Assembly: GCF_023973825.1 (NCBI RefSeq)
Contig: NC_090124.1
Coordinates: 774,501 to 838,500 of the forward strand
DNA length: 64,000 bases
Reading direction: 5' to 3'
Origin: Plasmodium brasilianum
Lineage: Eukaryota; Apicomplexa; Aconoidasida; Haemosporida; Plasmodiidae
Both the position numbers and the translations under genes were made by a program. This document shows, piece by piece, positions 1 to 10,696 of the stretch (within the stretch, counting starts at the first letter, position 1; every line of letters begins with the position of its first letter). The notes under the pieces were generated by a model that was not told the origin of the DNA, did no database searches, and worked only from the letters and a program-made list of their open reading frames with translations.

Positions 1-2073
1 TGGAGGTATTTTGAAAATAGCTATTCTAATTCAGAAATAGTTCGATCAGATGGAATAAAAGATTCCAAAAAAATAAAGTGTTCATGGTTATGTCAAAGAA
101 AATATTTAAAAAATGTAAAAGATTTATTAAAAATACAAAATGAATATTTAGATATTATATATACAAGTGTTAAAATATTTTTCCAATTAACAGAATGGAA
201 AAAAAATACTGTTCGTGATATATTATGTTCATATATACTCATATATAAAAGCTTCTTAAATTTTTATTTAAGTAATATGAATATATTATATGACTCCATT
301 CTACAAGAAAAGAATATTGAAATATCTCAGTTTGACAATTTAAACTCAGTCACAATGATGGATGATGATGATTTGATAAAACATATAACTCCTTTTCAAT
401 ATGATGAAAACTGTATTTCTATACCTAAATTAAATAATGCATTAAATATTATCAACAATGCCATCATTTTTTATAACAGTGAAATTAATATAAAATCTTT
501 ACTTTGTATATTTAGCTCAAATATTAAAGGTTATCTAACTAGTGTAGGCATTTTTAATAAATCACTCGATGGTGTTATTGTAATTACTTGGGATAAATTT
601 ATTCATTTTTTTTCAAATGCTGAAGATGCATCACCGCAGTGGTCATACTACATTGAAGACATAGATTTTAAAATTGTTAGAAGCACAAATGAGCAAAAAA
701 AGATTTTTAGCGATACCGAAAAAAAAGAGGACTTCGATGAGCGGGGCAACGTGGACAATTCTGTGAAGGGTGTGCATGAGGAGACCAAGGGCATGCACGA
801 TTCGAATGGTAACAACAGCAGCGGCAACCACGGTAATAATGACAACAACGACAAAAACGAAAATAACGACAATAACGAAAATAACGACAATAACGAAAAT
901 AACGAAAATAACGAAAATAACGACTATAACGACAATAACGACAATAACGAAAATAACGACAATAACGAAAATAACGAAAATAACGAAAATAACGAAAATA
1001 ACGACAATAACGAAAATGGTAATAATAATTGCAAAAGTAACAGTAACAGCGGGAAGAATGTTTCTGGCCCTATGAGGGGCGACGCAGAAGACATCGCCGT
1101 TCACGGCTTGAGGACGAGATTTTCGGATGAGTGCTCCACTGCTCATTCCATTAGTAATGATGCAGATGATGTAGAAATTCAAATGAAAGAAAAGAGAAAA
1201 ACATTGCTTATTAGTGGATGGTCATTCACCTTCAAATGTGCTACATGCCACTTAACTAATGTCTGTTATGAATTGCTAAGTAATCATTTAAACTCTCCAT
1301 ATTTTGAAGATGCTAATTCTTTTTCCAATTTTACGAATATTATTTCTAGGGGACAAATTAAGAATGATTTATTATTTACTAATGAAATGGCTAGTTTCTA
1401 TAATAGAGGATTGGAGGAAATAGACCTTAACAAAACTGATATATCTGATTACAAAATGGATCTTCCAGCAAATGATAACCAACATGCAACTAACAGTAAG
1501 ATCCTGTTAGACAAAGAAGACGAAGAAGAGGATAAGGAAAACTTAAAAATGAAAAACTCACAACAAGAGATTTTCTTGAGCAATTTTAATAAAAAAAAGG
1601 CAGTATTAATGGAAAATATGATGAAGGGGAATAAACAGAAAAATGTCAAAAGGGAAGAGGTAGAGGAGGAAGACAATGAAATAACTGAGGAGAAAGATAA
1701 AGATGAGAAGAAAAAGGATTATGAGAAGAATGAGGAGCTTGAGGAAGAAAACAGCATCTACGACAATTACATAGATAATAACAATAATAACTACATAGAT
1801 AGTAACGACGACTACATTGACAGGAATGACGACAATTACATAGACGGGAACAACACTTATATAGATAGTAGCAACGAAAATGATATAGGCTATAGCAGTG
1901 ACAACTACATAAGCAATAACAACTACATGGATAATAGTAACAACAAGGACGAAAGTGAATATGAAAGAGAAAGCGAGGAGGAGTCCATTAGAAACAATAA
2001 AAAAAAAAATACACGTAGGGGGAAAACTAAAAATAGAGCAAATTCTGGCAAAGCAAAAACAGGTAAAAAGTGA
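1..2073 (+). CDS. Unknown Plasmodium protein, 5' end cut off by the window
   Basis: The frame is open from base 1, and the first in-frame ATG at 277 has coding-like sequence before it (Trp, Cys, no low complexity), so the gene starts left of the window and about 690 residues are seen. The first ~240 visible residues look globular. A 9-bp repeat at about 838-1020 then encodes an Asn-Asn-Glu/Asp run. A second globular block follows (about 1190-1480), with Cys residues in an FKCATCHLTNVCYE segment. The C-terminus is acidic then basic, with a loose YIDxNN repeat (about 1765-1940) and a Lys/Arg-rich tail ending in KTGKK. I do not recognise the family and assign no function. It ends in TGA; the next gene on the right is convergent. 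Confidence 0.85.
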   Translation, partial: WRYFENSYSNSEIVRSDGIKDSKKIKCSWLCQRKYLKNVKDLLKIQNEYLDIIYTSVKIFFQLTEWKKNTVRDILCSYILIYKSFLNFYLSNMNILYDSILQEKNIEISQFDNLNSVTMMDDDDLIKHITPFQYDENCISIPKLNNALNIINNAIIFYNSEINIKSLLCIFSSNIKGYLTSVGIFNKSLDGVIVITWDKFIHFFSNAEDASPQWSYYIEDIDFKIVRSTNEQKKIFSDTEKKEDFDERGNVDNSVKGVHEETKGMHDSNGNNSSGNHGNNDNNDKNENNDNNENNDNNENNENNENNDYNDNNDNNENNDNNENNENNENNENNDNNENGNNNCKSNSNSGKNVSGPMRGDAEDIAVHGLRTRFSDECSTAHSISNDADDVEIQMKEKRKTLLISGWSFTFKCATCHLTNVCYELLSNHLNSPYFEDANSFSNFTNIISRGQIKNDLLFTNEMASFYNRGLEEIDLNKTDISDYKMDLPANDNQHATNSKILLDKEDEEEDKENLKMKNSQQEIFLSNFNKKKAVLMENMMKGNKQKNVKREEVEEEDNEITEEKDKDEKKKDYEKNEELEEENSIYDNYIDNNNNNYIDSNDDYIDRNDDNYIDGNNTYIDSSNENDIGYSSDNYISNNNYMDNSNNKDESEYERESEEESIRNNKKKNTRRGKTKNRANSGKAKTGKK
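838..1020 (+). repeat. 9-bp coding tandem repeat (Asn-Asn-Glu/Asp)
   Basis: Repeated AATAACGAA / AATAACGAC units inside the left-edge gene. The unit is a multiple of three, so it expands without breaking the frame. Confidence 0.85.
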
Positions 2074-3447
2074 GGTCCGCCATAGATAGAGAAGAATGGG
2101 GAGGAAAAAAAAAAAAATTTTAAGCAAAACAAAATAAGTTAAAATAAAACTATACAAAACAGAATAAAATAAAATTTAAGCAAATCCCACGAGTCATGCA
2201 CTATATACGTACGGATCAAAGGAAAGCGATATTTGGTCCATAGAACATAGTTATTGGAAGGAAATTAAAGAGGAGGATGCAAACTAAGAATGCATGTATG
2301 GCAGTAGGAAAATATGCATGTGTATATAACGTCTATTTGCGCATCTATTAAAAATATAAAATATTTTAGAGAGCTCCTCTACTATAAAGAAAACGTAGAA
2401 AATGGATTTCCGAATAACAGTAATATGATATCAGTTTTGTAGAAACCTGTATTTTAATTTTGACACTTCGGATATACACAAGAAAGTTTAAGGGTTGTAT
2501 TGTAAAACGTAAAAAGTTAGTTTAAAGGATACATACATATATATATATATACATATACACATGCATGTATGTCTCTGTCTGTATTTATATTTGTACGTAT
2601 GTATGCACATATGTACACTTAACAGTGTAGAGAAATGTGAAACTCTATGTTATTAGCTGCTTTAAATGTAAACCAAAAAAATTACAGGAAAATAAAAAGA
2701 AAAAAAGAAAAGAGATAGAGAAGTACCATTCATGCTTGTGCATTACCATGAGATGTAACACGACACTTCACATAGAGCTTCCTAATATTTATTTGACAGC
2801 AAAGAACGTAGGTTTTATTTATTTTGTTAAATATTTATAAACGTTCATTGACTATAATTTTAACGTATACTTAACTTTTTAATAATTTCTACGTTAATCA
2901 AAAATAAAGCAACTTATACATTTGAATAATAAGATTAAACTTTTTTGTTAATTTATTAATATTAGAGAAATGTTTTTTAAGAAACATGATGCATTATTTT
3001 TTCTGTTTCTATGTAACATTTGTAAATATATATATGTACATATGTGTGCGTGTGTGTGTATATATTTATATGTATATATAGACACATTTTCAAAACATTT
3101 GTAATTCCTTTAATTATCCTTATTATAGACAATACCGTGTTAATAAAAAGGCCACGTTAAAATGAGGTACAATATACAACAAAATGAGAATAAATGAAAT
3201 AGCTACACATTTTACTTTATTTCATATCAAATCGTTTCGTTTTTTTGTTCACAACCCTGCAACCTTAATAAACAAATAAATCATAATGAAGATTGAAAAT
3301 ATTTTTCATTATTACTAAAATTATTTAAATGGGGATTGAGGAAAATAGATATAAATGGGAAGGATCATTAAAAAAGTTCTATTCTTTTTTTTTTTTTTTT
3401 TTTTCTAGCTATGTTGATTAATTTTTTTTTTTTTAAGTTACCACTTT
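2074..3447. other. Intergenic, convergent 3' regions
   Basis: AT-rich sequence with TA/TG microsatellite (about 2530-2610, 3030-3085) and poly(T) runs (about 3387-3435). An open frame at 2637-2840 has only a GTG start and Lys-rich content; I do not call it. It probably holds the 3' UTR of the left-edge gene. Confidence 0.5.
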
Positions 3448-3593
3448 TTAGGAGATTACTTTTTTCTTTTTTTTTTTCTTAGAACTTTCCTTTATTTTGC
3501 TAAAATTTTGCGCTTTTTCACGTTGTGCAAGTTTTTTTTTTTTTGGAGAAAAACGAATTCCCATCATATGGCCAGTTATATATATATATATAT

Positions 3594-3627
<34 letters not shown>

Positions 3628-3756
3628 CTGTGTACGATATACATTTATATTCTTAAAGGTTTTTTGAATGGCATGAGATATTAATATCGTTTTATATGAT
3701 GTATTTGTTGTATCAAATGTTGAATGGATGGTTGAACGCGTTTGAGAAATATTCAT
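3448..3756 (-). CDS. Possible small Lys-rich protein, 102 residues
   Basis: An ATG-started frame of 102 residues. The first ~43 residues (NISQTRSTIHSTFDTTNTSY...) have no low complexity. The middle is a poly(A) tract followed by a TA repeat read as Lys and Tyr/Ile. The last ~40 residues resume ordinary composition (GHMMGIRFSPKKKK, then AQNFSKIKESS) before a Lys run and TAA. Two coding-like ends around a poly(A)-(TA)n middle suggest either a real small protein or two exons with the middle as intron. I found no convincing splice pair with matching phase. It lies downstream of the large minus-strand gene and could instead be part of its 3' UTR. No family recognised. Confidence 0.3.
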
Positions 3757-4123
3757 AATAAGCTATAATTGAACCACACTAAATGTCTTAGGTATAATAA
3801 TATTATTTTACTACAAATATATATTTGGTTACATTTAAAGTATAGCCTTTATATTATGTTCATTATTTCGTACTAGCAACGAAAAAAAGAAACAAAAAAA
3901 AAAAAAAAAAAGGGAAATAACTGCACTTTAGCACATTAATGTGGGTGTTTCTTATATTCACATGTATCTGTACACACAGACTAATACCAATATAGGTATA
4001 TGTACATAAATATGTGTGTGGGCGAATTATCAATGTGCATTTATTTTACAAATTTAAAATATATATTCAGCGCCGCTTTTCGCCTGTTTAACGTTCTGCA
4101 CATTTACTGTCTATATGTGGATC
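3757..4123. other. Intergenic, nothing recognised
   Basis: AT-rich with a poly(A) run near 3893-3911. Probably the 3' UTR of the minus-strand gene to the right. Confidence 0.5.
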
Positions 4124-5428
4124 CTACACGAGGTCATGTGAATAACTATTAGAAAAATGAAGAGGAAAATTAAATCTATTGTTATTGCCGTACCTATGTT
4201 TTTTTTTAATATCATTGTGAAAATTTCTTATTTTTTTGGACTCTGTGTATATGTTATGATAATTACTTTCTACATGACTTCTAATTTTTTCAGGTTTTTG
4301 TAGCGTGGAAATTTGTTTTTCATTCTTTATGTTATAAGAACCATTCGGCGTTGGTATACCATTTAAATATTTTGCATTACTAAATTTTAATTTATTTATT
4401 TCTTTTTTTAATGATTCATTTCTGTTTAGAAGAATTTCCATTTCTTTTTCTTTTCCTTCAAAGCATTTTGCTTCTCTAAAACTGCTATTTTTTTTTTGAT
4501 TGTCTCGGATATTTCTGATATTTATGGTGCCTTTTGTATTTTTGTAAATTTTTTCCTTGCGAGAATTAAACATGTTACGTATACATTCATCTATTGATTT
4601 TGAATACAAGGGTAGTTCTTTTTCACTTCTCTTTACATAATGCATAACTAATTCACTGGAACATCTTTCATTTTGCATTAACATTTTGGCATATCGTTCC
4701 CTTACAGATACTTCCGATAAGGAAGTACTGCGGTTAATATGGCAGTTAGTATAATTTTTTTTATTATTCGTATTTCTCTCATTTTTCTCATTTTTATTAT
4801 TTTCATTATTTTCACTATATTTATCATTTTCATCATTTTCATCATTTTCATCATTTTCATCATTTTCACTATTTTCATCATTTTCATCATTTTCATTATT
4901 TTCATTATTTTCATCACTTTCATCATTTTCAACACTTTCATCATTTTCATAACTTCCATCATTTTTATCATCTTTATTACTTTTCTTATTTTTTATTTTA
5001 ATATTTTCTTCTTTATCTTTTAACATGTGTATATCATCCTGGACTGAGTTTCCCTTTGTTAGAGGTAGGCTTTGCTCGCTTTCCACGGGGTTGTCCTTCC
5101 GCACCTTGTCATCTTTTAATTTATACCTGTCCTGTTCATTAAATTTAATTAAGATATTTGTTTGGGCATTTATATATTTACTACTATTATTTTTTTTTAG
5201 CAGTTTTCTACAGCATGCTTTATACAAAATGTTTATGTTGTTATTCGAGTGTTTCAGCTTTTCTATTTCTAACCTTTTTTGGTCTAATTCTTTCTTATAT
5301 TTTTCTATTATATCATTTAAGTCTTCAATTTGTGTTTTCCTTTTTTCACTATATATTTCATGGTTTATAGAAAGTACACTCATTATATTTGTTTTTTTTT
5401 TTTTTTTTTTTTTTTTTTCCTTTTCCAT
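4124..5428 (-). CDS. C-terminal part of a large unknown protein (frame broken from its N-terminal part)
   Basis: An open frame of 434 residues whose own first Met lies just upstream of a 27-nt poly(A) tract (5392-5418). It overlaps by 71 bp the end of the 1,298-residue frame on the same strand. Two Plasmodium genes would not normally overlap like this, so I read it as the tail of one gene. After the Lys run comes a likely coiled coil (EKRKTQIEDL through EIEKLKHSNNN), an acidic Asn-Asp-Glu repeat (DNA about 4790-4945), and a basic Asn/Lys-rich end with a second helical stretch (EMEILLNRNESLKKEINKLK). No catalytic motif is visible. If it is a separate gene, its start would be the Met at 5428 or the one 15 residues further in. 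Function unknown. Confidence 0.7.
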   Translation of the reverse strand: MEKEKKKKKKKKTNIMSVLSINHEIYSEKRKTQIEDLNDIIEKYKKELDQKRLEIEKLKHSNNNINILYKACCRKLLKKNNSSKYINAQTNILIKFNEQDRYKLKDDKVRKDNPVESEQSLPLTKGNSVQDDIHMLKDKEENIKIKNKKSNKDDKNDGSYENDESVENDESDENNENNENDENDENSENDENDENDENDENDKYSENNENNKNEKNERNTNNKKNYTNCHINRSTSLSEVSVRERYAKMLMQNERCSSELVMHYVKRSEKELPLYSKSIDECIRNMFNSRKEKIYKNTKGTINIRNIRDNQKKNSSFREAKCFEGKEKEMEILLNRNESLKKEINKLKFSNAKYLNGIPTPNGSYNIKNEKQISTLQKPEKIRSHVESNYHNIYTESKKIRNFHNDIKKKHRYGNNNRFNFPLHFSNSYSHDLV

Positions 5429-8400
5429 AATTAACGTTACTTAGTGGGTAATTGTTCGTCTTTTTAGCTTTCTCTTCATCCCTATCAAAATAAGGTTCTC
5501 TATGTAAGATTTTGTCATTTGTATATCTAGACCCATCTTGATTATTCAATTTTACTGTACTGTTCCCCTCAAAGGAAGATTCTATCCCCTGAAGGAGTTT
5601 CTCACTTCCGTCAGTTATTCCATGCTTTCCTTTATCGCTTGTAATTTGGTTTGATTTGTCATCACCCATTGTTTTTTTATTGTACTTTTCATTATTCCTG
5701 TTATTTTCATGATTTTCTTGATGCTCTGCTTTATCTCTTTCTAAATTAGCCCTTATGAAATCATCTTTACAATTATAATGCTCATGAGTAGTATTATTGT
5801 CCCTTTTTTTTTGATAGCTTCCTGTACTCTTTATACTAATTTCACTCTGCGTATTTTGTTTTTCTCCATCCTTTTCAGCAGTAAATTCATCACAGCGTGA
5901 AATATAACCATCATGGTTATTATAGTTATGGTTATCACTACTACAACGTGCAATTTTGCTATTTCTGTTATCTGTACTTATTATTTTGTCGCTTTCTTCT
6001 ACACAGAGTTTTGCATTACATGTACTACTACTTTCACTGCAAACACTACAAAAAATATTTTTATTTATCCGTTTATTTTGTTTTAATTTTAATTTTTCTT
6101 GGTCATCAGACTGTTCAGAGTAAGGCAATTCCTTTTTATTTTTACATATTGAATGACCTTTTATTTCTTCCTCACATTTTTCCTCCTTATCCACAAAACT
6201 ACTCCCGAGTAAGTGATGCAATTTAGAATCAGTCTGCACATCTACATTTGTATCTCCTCCTTCGCCTCCTTTTTTGCTTACATTTTCACCTCCTCTTTCG
6301 CCTACACATTCACCTCCTCCTTCGCCTCCTCTTTCGCCTACACTTTCACCCCCTCCTTCGCCCCCCTTTTCGCTTTCCTTTCTCCCCCCTTTATTACAAA
6401 TCCCTTTTTCACTAATTACAGTTACAAACTTTTCATTTTTTACGTACTTGAGTAGTGAAGACTCTTGAATAAAGTTATATACATGTCTTATTGTATCTTG
6501 CAAATATTTTATTTTCTCCTTAGATGTGACCATTTCACAAAGTGGAATAGAATCAACAAGGAACTTGGGGCAAGTGATTTTGTAGCTTATAAATACTTTG
6601 GGTTTTAAAATATTCATTTCTTGATTATATAAAGGAATAATTTGAGAATGTATAAAATTCTTTTCTTTGTTTGTATCCTTTATATGATCATTAATTTGTA
6701 TAAATACACTTCCTTCTAATCCTAATATTAACAAGTTTTTAATACTGATATAGGAGCATCCCAATTCTTTCTCATTATTAAGAAAGACAAATTTTAATAT
6801 ATTAGTTTCTTTTATACTAACCAACTTGTTTTTTATTTTAGCTAGTGTTCTTTCGTTATTTATTTTAACTTTTTGTTGTACTACAACAGTAAATATATGA
6901 GGATATTCATTTATATAAATGTTTCTTACGATTTTATTATTTATGTGTACACTTAATTGCGTTATATTTTTCACAAGTATAGGTTTATATATTGTAAAGT
7001 CAATAGTTAAACATACTGTTGTATTCATATTTCTGTACAAGCATATTTTATCATCAGGCAACACTTCCAACATTTGCATACTATTGATATCATTAGGAAC
7101 ATTTTTATCTTCTAACAAAATTTTGCTCCTACTTTTAGAATCACTTCCTCCTAAACCCTTCATCGTCATGTGTTCGGATATCCCCAATTTTCTGTTCATT
7201 TGTCGTGCAAGTAACTCTTTTTTATGTTTTATATTTACTGGGTCTAACAAAACATTTATTCCTCTGTTTTTCTCTGCGCATTCTAAATTATACCTATCTA
7301 ATAATGTATAATTTTTTGACAATATACAATTTATTCGATGTCCATTTACACCCTCGTATTTTTCTTGGCAACATGTGCTAATTTGCATCTTCTCCTTTTC
7401 TCCTGAATTGTGCATGTTCTTTTCCTCATGAACACCCTGATTGGTTGACATGTAAATTGGCTTATACCTTGGTTCGTGAGGCGATTCAAAAGTTGGCCCA
7501 TAAATTGGGCACCTTTTCTCTTCAACTTCTTGACGGCGATCTTCTCCATTTATACGACTTTTACTAATTTCACCATTTTTATCATTTTTATCATTTTTAT
7601 CATTTTTATCATTTTCACCATTTTTATCATTTTTATCATTTTCACCATTTTTATCATTTTTATCATTTTCACCATTTTTATCATTTTCACCATTTTTATC
7701 ATTTTCACCATTTTTATCATTTTCACCATTTTCACCATATTCATCATTTTTATTCGTATGGTTAAACTTCTTTGACCCCAATTTTATATCTCCATTTGGG
7801 GGCAAACACCTAGGCTTCTTTTCTCGTTTTCCGGTTATGGATTTTACCTTAATATTACTTTCAAAATGATTGTCATTTGGAATATTAGTGGTATTGGTGG
7901 GGTTAGCGGCATTAGCATTATTAACAATGTTTGTGGTATTGGGGAAGACACAACAGGAAATATGCGCCTCCTTGTCCACACCTTGCTGCACGGAGGATGC
8001 GTTTGCCTCTTCATCAATGTTTCCCTTGAGTGCATCAAATTGAGTGATACTTTTATTTCTATTTTTTCCAAAAATATTACTTGTCAGAAGGATATAACTA
8101 TTTTTTTCATAAAAAGTTGGACATTCATATACTGGGGGAATATTCTCTTTAGATATGTAGACTCTTCCCTTGTCATGAATTTGCTTATTCGTGTCGTCCT
8201 TAGTATATACATCATAATCATAACAATATTTCGAATTATTCCCCTTTTTATATTTCAAAATATTATTTTTTATTTCTCTTTTTTTATTTATATTATTTTT
8301 AAATTCTATAGTATTACTTTTTAACTTGGTTGTATGACTTCTGTCCATTTTGCTGCTTCTGTGAAGCCCTCCATTCACACTAAATTTGCAGTTACTAAAA

Positions 8401-9254
8401 CGTAGGTAGTGATTCCTTATATTACTATTATTAGTGCTATTATTACTGCTAATATTAGTGCTATTATTACTACTATTATTATTATAACTACTATTGCTAT
8501 TACTGTTTCTACTATTATTATTATTTTTTTTTTTACTCCTATTCATATTATTAATTTTCGTTAATTTAGACACTTTTTTCCTTTTCGTGTTAATAAATGG
8601 TATGTCAGTGTTGCATAAAACTCCATCACTTAATAAAGGAAGACTATTTTTTTTTCCTTTCTCACTTGGGATTGCAATATTATTTATAGGACAACTTAAT
8701 ATATTTCTAGGTAAGCTACTACACTCATCGAACTGTTTATCATCTGCTATGATTGGATCAAATATATCTATTACATTTCCAGGTATATACGTCTCATCAA
8801 CTAATCCTGTTGCAATTTTAGGTGCTTCTATGTCGTTACCCTCTGGGTCCCCATCTTTCATTTCTCCATAAAATAAATAAATATCTTTTTCTTTTTTAAA
8901 TATACTTGTGTCATACCATGAATTCTTAGAAACACGTTCAAATCGTTCATTTCTAATACTTTTTATCTGAGAGATGGGCATATTAAAGTACTTCGGTCTT
9001 AATTCATATCTATTGAATATGTTTCTTTTCAAAAAGGAGCTTAGTCTCAGATCATCCTCCTTATTTTTTAACTGCACATTTTTGTGAAAGCTATACATAT
9101 TACTATTCGAACTTAGCAGCTTTGAGGATATAAGGATGCGAACAAAAAGGGGAAAAGACCAAAGAGAAAAAAGAACAAAAATACAAAAGTGCAAACGAAT
9201 AAAAGGGACGAAAAAAAAAAAATAAAAAAATAAAAATTCCAAATATAAAAACAC
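5358..9254 (-). CDS. N-terminal part of a large unknown protein with a possible C2-like region
   Basis: Open frame of about 1,298 codons. The first ~45 codons (9121-9254) are Phe-rich, start at GTG, and look like intron. A better start is ATG at 9379: a short exon 9335-9379 (or 9323-9379), donor GTGTCT (or GTACTA), acceptor ...CCTCAAAG, and exon 2 from 9119, all in phase 0. The body holds an Asn/Ser run (about 8440-8530), a GENDKN repeat (7555-7750), a beta-rich segment (about 6540-7080, roughly residues 725-905, containing NILKFVFLNNEKELG) that could be a C2-like fold, a GGEGGGE repeat (about 6255-6375), and a Cys cluster (IFCSVCSESSSTCNAKLC). The frame ends 11 residues after the poly(A) tract at 5392-5418, where the downstream frame takes over. 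The fold is inference and the function is unknown. Confidence 0.75.
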   Translation of the reverse strand: MFLYLEFLFFYFFFFVPFIRLHFCIFVLFSLWSFPLFVRILISSKLLSSNSNMYSFHKNVQLKNKEDDLRLSSFLKRNIFNRYELRPKYFNMPISQIKSIRNERFERVSKNSWYDTSIFKKEKDIYLFYGEMKDGDPEGNDIEAPKIATGLVDETYIPGNVIDIFDPIIADDKQFDECSSLPRNILSCPINNIAIPSEKGKKNSLPLLSDGVLCNTDIPFINTKRKKVSKLTKINNMNRSKKKNNNNSRNSNSNSSYNNNSSNNSTNISSNNSTNNSNIRNHYLRFSNCKFSVNGGLHRSSKMDRSHTTKLKSNTIEFKNNINKKREIKNNILKYKKGNNSKYCYDYDVYTKDDTNKQIHDKGRVYISKENIPPVYECPTFYEKNSYILLTSNIFGKNRNKSITQFDALKGNIDEEANASSVQQGVDKEAHISCCVFPNTTNIVNNANAANPTNTTNIPNDNHFESNIKVKSITGKREKKPRCLPPNGDIKLGSKKFNHTNKNDEYGENGENDKNGENDKNGENDKNGENDKNDKNGENDKNDKNGENDKNDKNDKNDKNGEISKSRINGEDRRQEVEEKRCPIYGPTFESPHEPRYKPIYMSTNQGVHEEKNMHNSGEKEKMQISTCCQEKYEGVNGHRINCILSKNYTLLDRYNLECAEKNRGINVLLDPVNIKHKKELLARQMNRKLGISEHMTMKGLGGSDSKSRSKILLEDKNVPNDINSMQMLEVLPDDKICLYRNMNTTVCLTIDFTIYKPILVKNITQLSVHINNKIVRNIYINEYPHIFTVVVQQKVKINNERTLAKIKNKLVSIKETNILKFVFLNNEKELGCSYISIKNLLILGLEGSVFIQINDHIKDTNKEKNFIHSQIIPLYNQEMNILKPKVFISYKITCPKFLVDSIPLCEMVTSKEKIKYLQDTIRHVYNFIQESSLLKYVKNEKFVTVISEKGICNKGGRKESEKGGEGGGESVGERGGEGGGECVGERGGENVSKKGGEGGDTNVDVQTDSKLHHLLGSSFVDKEEKCEEEIKGHSICKNKKELPYSEQSDDQEKLKLKQNKRINKNIFCSVCSESSSTCNAKLCVEESDKIISTDNRNSKIARCSSDNHNYNNHDGYISRCDEFTAEKDGEKQNTQSEISIKSTGSYQKKRDNNTTHEHYNCKDDFIRANLERDKAEHQENHENNRNNEKYNKKTMGDDKSNQITSDKGKHGITDGSEKLLQGIESSFEGNSTVKLNNQDGSRYTNDKILHREPYFDRDEEKAKKTNNYPLSNVNYGKGKKKKKKKKNKYNECTFYKP
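5392..5418 (-). other. 27-nt poly(A) tract (coding strand) at a frame break
   Basis: Poly(T) on the + strand. The upstream frame ends 11 residues after it, and the downstream frame opens just before it. One A fewer (or two more) would join both into a single frame of about 1,709 residues counted from 9254. Confidence 0.85.
7555..7750 (-). repeat. Coding tandem repeat (GENDKN-type)
   Basis: Repeats of TTTTTATCATTTTCACCA-type units (18 bp and 9-bp sub-units), read on the minus strand as Asn-Asp-Lys-Asn-Gly-Glu. In frame within the large minus-strand protein. Confidence 0.85.
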
Positions 9255-9379
9255 TTATAATCTCTCTGATCAAATTACATTACCGAGAAAATTAACAAAT
9301 ATGTATTTTAAATAATTAGTACAAATAAAGACACATATTTATTGCCTATTGACGCCACTGTTGTTATTTCATAATTCAT

Positions 9380-10696
9380 ATTTCAGTGACTTCAAAATTT
9401 TGGCCAAAATTACGTTCCTGAGTATAAGAAAAATTGACAGTATTAAAAAATATTTCCACAAAAAAAAGAAAAAAATCAAACAAAAAATCGAACAAAAGAT
9501 TGTATGTATATATCTTTTTCTTCTATTTTTTTTAAATACAGAATAATGACTTAGAACAAAAATGAGATTAAATAAATGACAAAAAAAAAAAAAATTAATT
9601 TTTATACCTTTTTTCAGTTAAAATTATACATTAAACATAGCTAACAAATTGTATATTCCATTATTTTGAGAATAAGCCAAATGAAACAAATTACAGCGGT
9701 TTTTCAATTTTCGTTAGTTTTATTATACTTATCATGGAAAAAATATAAAAAATGGACTTCCTACAAAAACTATGTAAAAAAATATTGACAAATTACTTCT
9801 TAACGGTTTTGGAAAAAAAAAAAAAAAAAACTTATATATATGTATATGTATACATATGTATATTTTTAAAAAATTAGTGGTAACTTATTTTGGGGAACCA
9901 TTAGAAAATATGTTCACTTTAATGATAGTCTACAAAAAAGCATGCGTTCGCGAAAGTGCTAACACACATTCGAATGTTTTTGTGTATATGTATTAAGCAA
10001 AATATGTATGTATGTAAGTATGTAAGTATGTATGTAAGTATGTATGTAAGTATGTATGTATGTGTGTATGTATGTATGTGTGTATGTGTGTATGTATGTA
10101 ATGTGTAGGCATATATTTATATGTACATATATACATATATACATTTGCACATTTTGGTAAGTTCAAGTTGCTAAAAACTTAATGTATTATATACGTGCAC
10201 TTGCTAAACTTGCCTAGGGAAATGCCATATTAACAAGAGTATGTTTTAAAAAACAGAAATAAACCCACAAAGAGATAGTTTTTTATTTTTTTTTTTTTTG
10301 GGGGGGGGGGGAAGTAGAGATATCTTTTGTGCATTGCAGTTTTATATAAAAATTATTATGCAAAATAACAAATAAATTTACGGTTGATCTACGCAAGTGT
10401 GTATTTATTTGTAAATAATGAATTTTCTAGATGAAAAACGCACAAAATGATAAAAATAATATCGTTTTTCTGCCTCATAATAAAAATTATGCAATATCGC
10501 GCATAAATTATTATTTCTACAAATATGTACGGAAGAAAAAAAATTTTCAGAAAAACTTTTGTATTTTTTTGCGAAAAATAAGAAAATTTTCCCCATTTTT
10601 AAATAATTCGGAGATTGTTCCTAATATATATATACATGTATACACATTTATACATATGTAAATTTTTTTTTTTTTTTTTATTCTGCCCCCTTTTCC
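9380..10696. other. Intergenic with TATG microsatellite and a G12 run
   Basis: Upstream region of the large minus-strand gene. It contains a TATG/TAAG microsatellite (about 9995-10110) and a T run followed directly by 12 G (10300-10311), which is rare in such AT-rich DNA. A pair of weak opposite-strand frames at 10405-10661 lacks support. Confidence 0.55.

Noticed and set aside
643..1182. Val/Ile-rich minus-strand frame opposite the left-edge gene
   Set aside because: Shadow of the Asn-rich coding repeat; the + strand reading continues into globular sequence.
3016..3085. TGTG/TATA microsatellite as a telomere or subtelomere signal
   Set aside because: No TTYAGGG-type heptamers and no subtelomeric gene family is present; all neighbours are core genes.
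9121..9254. Phe-rich N-terminus of the large minus-strand protein as a signal peptide
   Set aside because: It starts at GTG and has the T-rich composition of an intron before a usable acceptor. An intron explains it better.
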